64,000 nt of DNA from Sorangium sp025924095. GTDB lineage: Bacteria; Myxococcota_A; Polyangia; Polyangiales; Polyangiaceae. The position numbers and the translations under genes were made by a program. The notes under the pieces were generated by a model. That model was not told the DNA's origin and ran no database searches. It worked only from the letters and a program-made list of their open reading frames with translations. The stretch is taken from positions 4,960,001 through 5,024,000 of the forward strand of contig NZ_CP150356.1 in the NCBI RefSeq assembly GCF_051521505.1, written 5' to 3'. Positions 45,018 to 52,633 of this stretch are shown piece by piece (within the stretch, counting starts at the first letter, position 1; the number at the start of each line of letters is the position of its first letter).

Positions 45018-48000
45018 GTGCCGCCGAACCTCCCCACAGGGCGCGTCGACGCGCTTGTCGTGACCGCGCTGCAGGACGAGCTCGAGGCGGTGCTCGCGCA
45101 GGGCGGCCGGGACGGCTGGCGGGAGGCGCGGGATGCGGCCGGCTTCCCGTACTACGTCCGCGAGCTCCCGAACGACCGCGGCCAGCCGCTCCGCGTCGCC
45201 GCGGCGTGGTCGGGGCGGATGGGCGAGAGCGCGGCGGCGGCGAGGGCGCAGGGGCTCATCGAGGAGCTCGATCCGGGGTGCCTCGCGATGTGCGGCATCT
45301 GCGCCGGCAAGCGCGGCGAGGTGTCGCTCGGCGACGTCATCGTCGCGGATCGGGTCTACAGCTACGACGAGGGCAAGCGCGTCGCAGCGTCCGCCGGGGG
45401 CGGCGCCGGCGAGTTCTTCCACGACATCGAGACGTACAACCTCGAGCGGACGTGGAACATGGACGCCGCGCTCTTCGCGCGCGAGTTCGAGCGGCAGGCG
45501 GCGCTCGCGGCCGAGCGCCCGCCGTCGAAGGCGTCGCAGGCGTGGTGGCTCCGGCACGCGCTCTACGCGAGCCAGGTCGAGGGGGGGCCGCCGCCGGTCG
45601 CGCGGCCGGAACGCGCGCAGCGATGCCCGGGCTGGGCCGAGCGCATCGGCGAGCTGGAGGCGGAGGGCGTGCTCCGCATCGGCGACGGCGGCCTCGAGCT
45701 CACCGAGGCCGGCATGGCGCAGATCCGGCGGGATCGCCTGATCTACCCGGACGGACCGCCGCAGGCCCGGCCGTTCCGCGTGCACATCGGCCCGATCGCC
45801 ACCGGCAAGGCGGTGCAGGAGGACGCCGGGCTGTTCGAGCGGCTGAAGCCGATCGGGCGGAAGCTGCTCGGCGTCGAGATGGAGGCCGCCGCGATCGGCT
45901 ACGTCGCGGAGCGCCTCGGGCGGCGGTCGATCATCGCGAAGGCGGTCTCGGATCACGGCGACCGCGACAAGGACGACAGCTTCCGCGCGTTCGCGTGCCG
46001 CGCTTCGGCGGAGTTCCTCTTCGCTTTCCTGCGGCGCTACCAGGAGCCCGCGCTCCGCGAGCAGGCCGGGCGAGGCCGGAGGCTGCGCCGCTTCCCGGCG
46101 CGCGCGGCGGGCGGCCACGCGGATCCGCACGGCGACGACATCCTCTTGCCGGGCGAGGGGCGCAGCGACGACTTCCTCTCGCGCGTCGAGCGCGTGTGCA
46201 GGCTGCGCGAGCCCGAGGGCGTGGACATCGAGTGGTTCGACGCGCCCCTCCCCTTCGGCTGCTACCTGCGCGTCTCGGTCAACGAGGGCGGCATCGTCCG
46301 GATCGCGCCGCTCGCGGCGCTCGAGAGCGGCATCTCGACCGAGGCGGTCTCCGCGTTCCTGGAGAGCATCGACGCCTCGTACCGGCGCGAGGATCCCGGC
46401 CTCGTGTCCACGCTGGTCTACGGCGGTGAGCCCGCGCCGGAGGAGCTCGTCCGTTACGCGAGCGCGCGGCGCGTGCGCGTCGTGCGGTTCCTGGAGTACC
46501 AGGGGCTCATCGACTTCCGCGGCTACCTGGCGTGGCAGAGCGCGCGGCTCGAGCGGGACCCCACCTATCCGCCGGCGCTCTACGTCGATCAGCGCATCGC
46601 GCTCACGATGGGCCAGGAGGAGGCGCTGCGCGAGCGCGCGCTCGACGCGTTCGCCGAGCTGCTCGACGCGGAGCACAGCCGGTTCGTGCTGGTGCTCGGC
46701 GATTTCGGCACGGGCAAGACGTTCCTCTTGCACGAGCTCGCGCGGCGGATGGGCAAGTCGGGCGGCCCGCTGACGCCGGTGCTCATCGAGATGCGCGCGC
46801 TGGAGAAGGCGCGCGATCTGAACGCGCTCATCGCGCAGCACCTCGCGCTCGCGGGGCTCGGCAAGATCGATCTCCCTGCGTTCCGGCACATGCTCGCCGA
46901 GGGGCGGATCGCGCTCCTGTTCGACGGCTTCGACGAGCTCGCCTTCCGCGTGACGTACGACCGCGCGGTCGAGCACTTCGACACGCTGATCCAGGCGGCG
47001 CAGGGCAAGGCGGCGAAGGTGGTGGTCACGAGCCGGAGCCAGCACTTCATCTCGGAGCAGCAGGTGAGGTCGGCGCTCGCGGAGCGGGCCGCCTTGCTGC
47101 CCGGCTACCGTCTCGCGCGGCTCTTGCCGTTCACCGGGGCGCAGATCCGCAGGTTCCTCGTGAACCGGCTCGGCACCGAGGAGGTGGCCGACGAGCGCAT
47201 GCGGCAGCTCGCGGACGTGAAGGACCTGCTCGGCCTGTCGGCGAACCCGCGGATGCTGGGGTTCATCGCCGAGATCGAGGAGGCGCAGCTCCGGCAGGCG
47301 CGGGCGGGCGACGGGGAGATCACGTCGGCGGGGCTGTACCGGCTGCTCCTGGATCGGTGGATCGTCTGGGAGTACGAGCGCGCGCACCCGAAGGGCGCGC
47401 AGCCGGGGCTGTCGGTGGCGCAGCGGTGGCGGGCGGTGACGGAGCTCGCGACGCGGCTGTGGCAGCGGACGGAGCAGAGCGTGAGCATCCGCGAGCTGCC
47501 GGCGGAGCTCATCGCGGCGCTGCAGGCGCTCGGGCGGCACGAGCTCGATCTGGACGTGACGAGGCACCAGATCGGCTCGGGGACGCTGCTCGTGTGGGAC
47601 GACCAGGAGAACTTCCGGTTCATCCACCAGTCGGTGCTCGAGTGGCTCGTGGCGCGGGAGGCGGCCGAGGAGGCGCAGCGCGCCGGCGAGGCGGCGGCGC
47701 TCGCGCAGCGGGAGGTGAGCGACCTGATGGCCGATTTCTTCGGGGCGCTCGCGGGGCGCGAGGCGGCGGCGGCGTGGGCGCGGAGGGCGCTCGGCGGGGC
47801 GTTCGGGGCGGTGGCGGCGGGGAACGCGCTGCGGATCGACGGGCGGATGCGGCTCGGCGTGAGCGAGCGGATGAACCTCGCGGGGGCGGATCTGCGGGGG
47901 CAGGACCTCTCGGGGAAGGACCTCAGCGGGTGCGATCTGCGGGGAGCGGACCTGAGGGAGGCGATGCTCGTGGGGGCCAACCTGAGCGGGGCGCAGATGG

Positions 48001-50186
48001 CGGGGGCGCAGCTCGACGGGGCGGACCTCTCGGGGGCGGCGCTCTGCGGGGCGGACCTGACCGGGGCGACGGCGGTGCGGGGGCGGCTCGTGGGCGCGGA
48101 CCTGACCGGGGCGAGACTCGCCTCGATGAAGCTGCGCGGGGCGAAGCTCGTGGGGGCGCGGGGCGCGCATCTCGACGGGGGCGACACATTCGGCGCGGCG
48201 ATGCCGGCGACGGCGCGGTTCGAGCCGACCTGGGTGCAAGGCAGTCGATGCAACACCGTGGCGATCAGCCCCGATGGAACCCTGCTCGCATCCGGTCATG
48301 CTGGCTGGATCGTGCTGCGGGAGTTGGCAACCGGCACGGCGCTGCGCGTCCTGACAGGCCATTCCGCTTGGATTACGAGCATCGCTTTCAGCCCTGACGG
48401 CGACACCCTCGCCTCCGGCTCGGACGATTGCAGCGTCCGGCTCTGGGACGTATCGACCGGCAACGTGCTCGGCGTGCTCAAGGGGCACTCGCGTGACGTG
48501 ACCACCGTCGCGTTCAGCCCTGACGGTGAGTGGTTGGCTTCCGGCGCTCACGACGCCACCGTCCGGCTCTGGCAGGTGGGCACCTTCAGGCAGCTCAGCG
48601 TGCTCCAGGGTCATCTGGACGGGGTGACGTCGGTGATGTTCAGCCCCGACGGCGAGGTGCTGGCCTCCGGCGCTCACGATGCCACCGTCCGGCTCTGGGA
48701 GCTCTCGACAGGCGACATGCTTCGCATGTTGAGCGGCCACCGGGGTGGCGTGCTCAGCGTCGCCTTCAGCCCGGATGGCGAGATGCTGGCCTCCGGTTCC
48801 CTGGACTACGACATTGGCCTCTGGCAGGTATCGACGGGCGAGGCGCTGCACATGCTGAAGGGCCACACTCGGCACGTGAGGAGCGTCGCGTTCAGCCCGG
48901 ATGGCACGACGCTCGCCTCGGGCTCGGGCGACGGATCGGTGCAGCTGTGGCGCCAGCTCCGCGTCGCGTCGCACGTGCTCGAGGGCCATTCGGCCGGCGT
49001 GACGAGCGTCGCGTTCAGCCCTGACGGCGCGACGCTCGCCTCGGGCTCGAAAGATAGGACGGTGCGGCTGTGGCAGGTGTCGACCGGCGGCGCGCTGCGC
49101 GTGCTCGAAGGACAGTCGAGGGCATCCATGGCGATGGCCTTGAGCCGCGATGGCGCGACGCTCGCGCTCAGCTCCGGCGATTTCGGCATTCGCCTCTGGC
49201 GAATGTCGCCATGGAGCGCGCTGCCGCCGTTGATGGAGATAAGCTGCCCCTCGGCGAGGCCCGCCTTCAGCCCTGACGGCGCAACGCTGGCCTTCGCCGC
49301 GTACGACCACACGGTCCAGCTCGCGGAGCTCGACGCAAATTGCACGAAGCGCGCGCTGAAAGGGCATTTCAACAGCATCACGGATATTGCGTTCAGTCGT
49401 GACGGGCGAATGATCGCGTCAGGGTCGTTCGACAGGACGGTGCGGATCTGGGGCGCCGAGACGGCGGAGCCGCTTCGCGTGCTCGCGGGTCACGACGATG
49501 TTGTCAGGTGCGTGGCCTTCAGCCCGGATGGCGCGACGCTCGCCTCGGGATCGGTCGATCGAACCGTTCGACTCTGGCAGGTGGACGGCGAAGAAGCAGC
49601 GCGCGTGCTCACGGGCCATGACGATGTCGTCAGGTGCGTGGCCTTCAGCCCGGATAGCGCGACGCTCGCCTCTGGATCCGACGACTCGACCGTGCGGCTC
49701 TGGCCGCTCGTCGAGCGCGGTGTTCCGCGCGCGCTGCGCGGCCATACCGGCCGGGTGAACGATGTCGCCTTCACCCCGGATGGGACCGTGCTCGCCTCGG
49801 CGTCCGATGACCGGCGCGTCCACCTGTGGGAGGTGGCGACAGGAAACCTCGCGCGCGTGCTGGAAGGGCACTCCGATTCGGTCTCGAGCCTAGCCTTCAC
49901 CCCTGACGGCGGCACGCTCCTCTCCAGCTCCATGGACAGTACGATCCGCTTCTGGGACGTCCGCACCGGCGCCTGCCTCGCCGTGCTCCTCAAGCTCCCC
50001 GAGGGCTGGGTCGGCTTCCGCCCCGACGGTCGCTACAAGCTCGGCGGCAACATCGCGGGTGCCTTCTGGCACGCCGCCAACCTTTGCCGCTTCGAGCCAG
50101 GCGAGCTCGACGCGGTAGTGCCCGGCCTCCGCATACCGGACGACGAGCCGCTGCTCCCCGCACCGCCTGCGCTGGGCCGGGACTGA
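45018..50186 (+). CDS. NLR-like STAND protein: purine nucleosidase - NACHT ATPase - pentapeptide repeats - 14 WD40 repeats
   Basis: The product is 1722 residues, starting at GTG. Residues about 10-345 are a PNP/MTAN nucleosidase domain: Glu21 (TALQDELEA), GICAGKRGEVSLGDVIVADR, Glu289 in GVEMEAAAIGYV and Asp312 in KAVSDHGD align with catalytic Glu12, Glu174 and Asp197 of MTAN. A helical insert (about 171-252) is not part of that fold. Residues about 375-550 are an unassigned linker domain. The NACHT ATPase (about 554-880) has Walker A GDFGTGKT (561-568), Walker B ALLFDGFDEL and TSRSQHF. Pentapeptide repeats span about 950-1055 and 14 WD40 repeats about 1075-1650; a conserved-looking tail (PEGWVGFRPDGRYKLGG) ends the protein. 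By domain logic the WD40 part senses, NACHT oligomerises, and the nucleosidase is the effector. ATP nucleosidases of this superfamily act in Detocs and related defence systems; the substrate here is unproven. Confidence 0.93.
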   Translation: MPPNLPTGRVDALVVTALQDELEAVLAQGGRDGWREARDAAGFPYYVRELPNDRGQPLRVAAAWSGRMGESAAAARAQGLIEELDPGCLAMCGICAGKRGEVSLGDVIVADRVYSYDEGKRVAASAGGGAGEFFHDIETYNLERTWNMDAALFAREFERQAALAAERPPSKASQAWWLRHALYASQVEGGPPPVARPERAQRCPGWAERIGELEAEGVLRIGDGGLELTEAGMAQIRRDRLIYPDGPPQARPFRVHIGPIATGKAVQEDAGLFERLKPIGRKLLGVEMEAAAIGYVAERLGRRSIIAKAVSDHGDRDKDDSFRAFACRASAEFLFAFLRRYQEPALREQAGRGRRLRRFPARAAGGHADPHGDDILLPGEGRSDDFLSRVERVCRLREPEGVDIEWFDAPLPFGCYLRVSVNEGGIVRIAPLAALESGISTEAVSAFLESIDASYRREDPGLVSTLVYGGEPAPEELVRYASARRVRVVRFLEYQGLIDFRGYLAWQSARLERDPTYPPALYVDQRIALTMGQEEALRERALDAFAELLDAEHSRFVLVLGDFGTGKTFLLHELARRMGKSGGPLTPVLIEMRALEKARDLNALIAQHLALAGLGKIDLPAFRHMLAEGRIALLFDGFDELAFRVTYDRAVEHFDTLIQAAQGKAAKVVVTSRSQHFISEQQVRSALAERAALLPGYRLARLLPFTGAQIRRFLVNRLGTEEVADERMRQLADVKDLLGLSANPRMLGFIAEIEEAQLRQARAGDGEITSAGLYRLLLDRWIVWEYERAHPKGAQPGLSVAQRWRAVTELATRLWQRTEQSVSIRELPAELIAALQALGRHELDLDVTRHQIGSGTLLVWDDQENFRFIHQSVLEWLVAREAAEEAQRAGEAAALAQREVSDLMADFFGALAGREAAAAWARRALGGAFGAVAAGNALRIDGRMRLGVSERMNLAGADLRGQDLSGKDLSGCDLRGADLREAMLVGANLSGAQMAGAQLDGADLSGAALCGADLTGATAVRGRLVGADLTGARLASMKLRGAKLVGARGAHLDGGDTFGAAMPATARFEPTWVQGSRCNTVAISPDGTLLASGHAGWIVLRELATGTALRVLTGHSAWITSIAFSPDGDTLASGSDDCSVRLWDVSTGNVLGVLKGHSRDVTTVAFSPDGEWLASGAHDATVRLWQVGTFRQLSVLQGHLDGVTSVMFSPDGEVLASGAHDATVRLWELSTGDMLRMLSGHRGGVLSVAFSPDGEMLASGSLDYDIGLWQVSTGEALHMLKGHTRHVRSVAFSPDGTTLASGSGDGSVQLWRQLRVASHVLEGHSAGVTSVAFSPDGATLASGSKDRTVRLWQVSTGGALRVLEGQSRASMAMALSRDGATLALSSGDFGIRLWRMSPWSALPPLMEISCPSARPAFSPDGATLAFAAYDHTVQLAELDANCTKRALKGHFNSITDIAFSRDGRMIASGSFDRTVRIWGAETAEPLRVLAGHDDVVRCVAFSPDGATLASGSVDRTVRLWQVDGEEAARVLTGHDDVVRCVAFSPDSATLASGSDDSTVRLWPLVERGVPRALRGHTGRVNDVAFTPDGTVLASASDDRRVHLWEVATGNLARVLEGHSDSVSSLAFTPDGGTLLSSSMDSTIRFWDVRTGACLAVLLKLPEGWVGFRPDGRYKLGGNIAGAFWHAANLCRFEPGELDAVVPGLRIPDDEPLLPAPPALGRD

Positions 50187-50220
50187 GCGCAGGGTTGTCG
50201 AGAGGTCGGCCGCTCCAGCA

Positions 50221-50379
50221 AATCCCGACGGAGGCACGTACGCCGTCCGGATCCGCAGCCCAGGGACGTCGTCGGCTGCCGTCCACGGCCCGACGGAGCG
50301 GGTGCGCGCCGAGCCCTTCGACGAGGTGGAGATCGAGCTCTCCCTCTGGTGGGAGGACCTCGATCTCGAAGGCGATTGA
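50221..50379 (+). pseudogene. C-terminal remnant of an Uma2-family (PD-(D/E)XK) gene
   Basis: Reading frame 50221-50379 ends in ...VHGPTERVRAEPFDEVEIEL SLWWEDLDLEGD and a TGA. This closely parallels the C-terminus of the intact Uma2 gene at 61188 (VHRDAARVRVEPFDAIELDL SLLW). Upstream of about 50215 the frame is open but no longer resembles the family, and the catalytic half is missing. This indicates an Uma2 gene that was truncated, possibly when the neighbouring STAND gene or repeats were inserted. Confidence 0.7.
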
Positions 50380-50435
50380 GCGCTCCACGTCCGATCGACC
50401 GCTGGATCGCGAGCCGTCCCGTCTCCTGCACACCG

Positions 50436-50478
50436 CCGGCCAACTCGCGACACGCCCGCCTGCCGCGCCGACCAGCCC
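50436..50478. repeat. Single diverged copy of the 43-bp repeat
   Basis: From CCGGCCA through CGCCGACCAGCCC this stretch aligns without gaps to one unit of the tandem array at 53811-54113, with clear identity in the second half (CCCGCCTGCC, CGCCGACCAGCC). It lies 3.3 kb away from that array, across the arrestin-like and nuclease-like genes. Confidence 0.6.
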
Positions 50479-50519
50479 CCGGCGATGGATCGCCACGCCC
50501 GCCCCGCCCTCGCCGCCCC

Positions 50520-52286
50520 TCACCGGTAGGGCCCGCCCCGCCGTTCCCCCCGCATCTCGCGCGCGAGCGCCAGCATGGGCCGCAGCACCTCCTGCGCCGC
50601 CGCCGGATCCGCGAGCGGCGCCGCCATCACCACGGAGATCTTTCCCGGCGCCACCGCGACCCCCTCCTCCGCGTCCGCGACGCGCCCGAGGCGCGCCGCC
50701 TGCTCCAGGATCGCCGCCGCGATCCGCTGCTCCGCCGCCTTCATTGTCCCGCCCGCGCCCGCGATCGGCGGATCCAGCCGCAACACGAGCCGTGTGCCCG
50801 TCGGCGCAGCCCCCTTGAACAGCGTCTCCAGCTCGAACCGCCCCCCCTCGAAGGTCCACGCCAGCCGCATCGACCCGACCCCGAGCGCCCCGGCATTCTC
50901 CTCCGCGAAGCGGCGCCACGCGGGCAACCACGCCGCCATGGCCGCCGGCGGCGGCAGCGCCGCGCCGGCCTTCGCGATCGCCCGCGCGAGCGCGTCGACC
51001 TGTGCCAGGAAGGCCTCCAGCTCCGGCCCGTCCGACGCCCCCGCGGCGCTCCACACCCGCGCCTCCGCGTCGTCCACGTCGGCCAGGTGGAACGCGCTCA
51101 GCGCTCCCCGCAGCGCGGGCGTGAGCGCCGCCAGCACCTGCGCCTCCTCCCGCCCCCGCGCCCGGAAGCGCCGGTCGAATCCCCCCTCCTCGACGCCACC
51201 CTCCCCGGTCGCCATCCCGCCGAGATCCAGCGCGCCCCGTGGCCGCACGCCAAGACGCAGCCCCCAGGGCTCCGCGAACCGCACCGTCGCGCTCAGGCCG
51301 GCGCTCGACTCCTTCTCGGCGGGCGCCACCTCCACGGCGCACCCCGCACGCACACCGCGGAGTCGCAGCCCCCGTCCCCCCGGGGAGAGCCCGACCCGCT
51401 GCCCCACGCTCGCCCAGACCGCGCGCCAACGATCCGCGCCGACCGGGGGCCGCTTGCCCTCGCGCCCGGTCCGCGGCTCGAACCGGTCGATCACCACCGG
51501 CACGGAGTGCAGCACCCGGCCCCCTACGTGCTCGAGCGTCACCTCCAGCCGGTACTCCAGGGAAACTTCCGCGGCGCTGTAAGAAAACGCGAGCTCACGC
51601 GGCAGAGCGATGCGGAATGGCACCTCGGTCCCGGCTACCCCCGCGAGATCTTTGAAAAATGAGAGCTGACGGCCCTCGCTGGAAAGGGTGTGCTGGCTCA
51701 GCTGGGCCAGCTCGACGGCGATCAGGGAGACATCGAGCGTGAAAGGGCGGCGCCCGCCGAGATCGCCGAAGGCGATGGCGCCGGCCAGGGGCTCGCCCGG
51801 GGCGAAGGTCCGGCGCGGCAGCGACACCTCGACGAAGGCGCCGTGCTCCCGGGAGCTCGCGCTGGTGAACGGCTCGTCTTTCGGCGCCGGAACGGTCGGA
51901 CGCCCGACGAGGATCACCTCGCTCTCCTCGGCGTTGAGCCACCACGGAATGGAGACAAGCGCGCTGACCCGGCACCGGCAGCTCGCGAGAGAACCGGCGT
52001 GCGACGGCGGGAGATCCACCGGCAGCGCGAACGAGACCCGGTAGCGGTGAACCCCCTCGCCGAGCCGCCCCTTCCCGGCAACGTCCTCGCTGAGGAGCAG
52101 CAGGTCGCGGGAGACGGGGAACGTCTGGCTCCCCTGGCTCCCTATCTTCTGCGTGTGCTCCAGGGTCACGCGCACGAAGTCGATCGGCGTCTCCGTTGCG
52201 CTGTCGAGCGAGAGCCCGACATCGATCGTCTCGCCCGGGAACACGACCCTGGGCACCTGCATTCGGATGAGAGGGCGGCTCCTCAT
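50520..52286 (-). CDS. Arrestin-like (Spo0M/arrestin-fold) protein
   Basis: The product is 588 residues from the ATG at 52286, which has GGAGG six bases upstream; an ATG at 52316 lacks a ribosome site. Residues about 5-265 form two beta-sandwich halves typical of the arrestin fold: IRMQVPRVVFPGETIDVGLSL, DFVRVTLEHTQKIG, HRYRVSFALPVDLPPSH, RRTFAPGEPLAGAIAF, VPFRIALPRELAFS, and EYRLEVTLEHVGG. Residues about 300-588 are an additional, unrecognised domain. Bacterial arrestin-fold proteins such as Spo0M act as scaffolds at the cell surface or division machinery. It is convergent with the STAND gene. Confidence 0.75.
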   Translation of the reverse strand: MRSRPLIRMQVPRVVFPGETIDVGLSLDSATETPIDFVRVTLEHTQKIGSQGSQTFPVSRDLLLLSEDVAGKGRLGEGVHRYRVSFALPVDLPPSHAGSLASCRCRVSALVSIPWWLNAEESEVILVGRPTVPAPKDEPFTSASSREHGAFVEVSLPRRTFAPGEPLAGAIAFGDLGGRRPFTLDVSLIAVELAQLSQHTLSSEGRQLSFFKDLAGVAGTEVPFRIALPRELAFSYSAAEVSLEYRLEVTLEHVGGRVLHSVPVVIDRFEPRTGREGKRPPVGADRWRAVWASVGQRVGLSPGGRGLRLRGVRAGCAVEVAPAEKESSAGLSATVRFAEPWGLRLGVRPRGALDLGGMATGEGGVEEGGFDRRFRARGREEAQVLAALTPALRGALSAFHLADVDDAEARVWSAAGASDGPELEAFLAQVDALARAIAKAGAALPPPAAMAAWLPAWRRFAEENAGALGVGSMRLAWTFEGGRFELETLFKGAAPTGTRLVLRLDPPIAGAGGTMKAAEQRIAAAILEQAARLGRVADAEEGVAVAPGKISVVMAAPLADPAAAQEVLRPMLALAREMRGERRGGPYR

Positions 52287-52633
52287 GACCAACCTCCGAG
52301 CGTAACCGACCGCCATCCGGCGGAGGAGCCCTGCCGCTCAGCCGCTCGGCGGACGACAACGCCCCCGCCCTACCCACCCTGCAACGCCCCTCCGCCCCGC
52401 GCCATGTACGTCGCGAACAGCGCCGGCGCGAGCCGTTTCATCGCGCGCCGCGCCTCGATCACCGCCTCCCCGGACCGTCGCGCGCCCTGTCCAGCGCGCC
52501 GTGATTGCGCGGGGATCGCCGGCCGACGAGCGCTGTGCGTCGACGATCTCGACGCGGGCTGGATGCCCGGTCCGACCCGCCGGAGGGCACCGATTGTTGA
52601 CCCCGACCTGGACAGGCGAGTAGAGGGCGCCCG
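52287..52633. other. Intergenic region between divergent genes
   Basis: These 347 bases separate the arrestin-like gene (minus) from the nuclease-like gene (plus). I find no intact gene. Frames on the minus strand ending near 52370 (EARRAMKRLAPALFATYMARGGG) look slightly protein-like but have no start or family. A promoter for the plus-strand gene lies at the right end. Confidence 0.5.
52597..52626 (+). promoter_or_regulatory. Candidate promoter of the PD-(D/E)XK-like gene
   Basis: TTGACC (52597-52602), an 18-base spacer, and TAGAGG (52621-52626) lie just before the ATG at 52634. The -35 matches at 5 of 6 positions. The -10 ends eight bases before the ATG, so the transcript would be leaderless or nearly so. 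Confidence 0.45.

Larger units (their letters stand above)
50187..50519. other. Convergent intergenic region with gene remnant and repeat copy
   Basis: These 333 bases between the convergent STAND and arrestin-like genes hold no intact gene. They contain an Uma2-family C-terminal remnant (to 50379) and one diverged copy of the 43-bp repeat found in tandem at 53811, both listed separately. Confidence 0.7.

Noticed and set aside
44829..49367. A minus-strand open frame of about 1500 codons opposite the STAND gene
   Set aside because: It is an antisense shadow caused by high G+C third positions. Its product is compositionally repetitive (Arg/His/Pro/Glu) with no domain, while the plus strand has recognisable PNP, NACHT and WD40 motifs.
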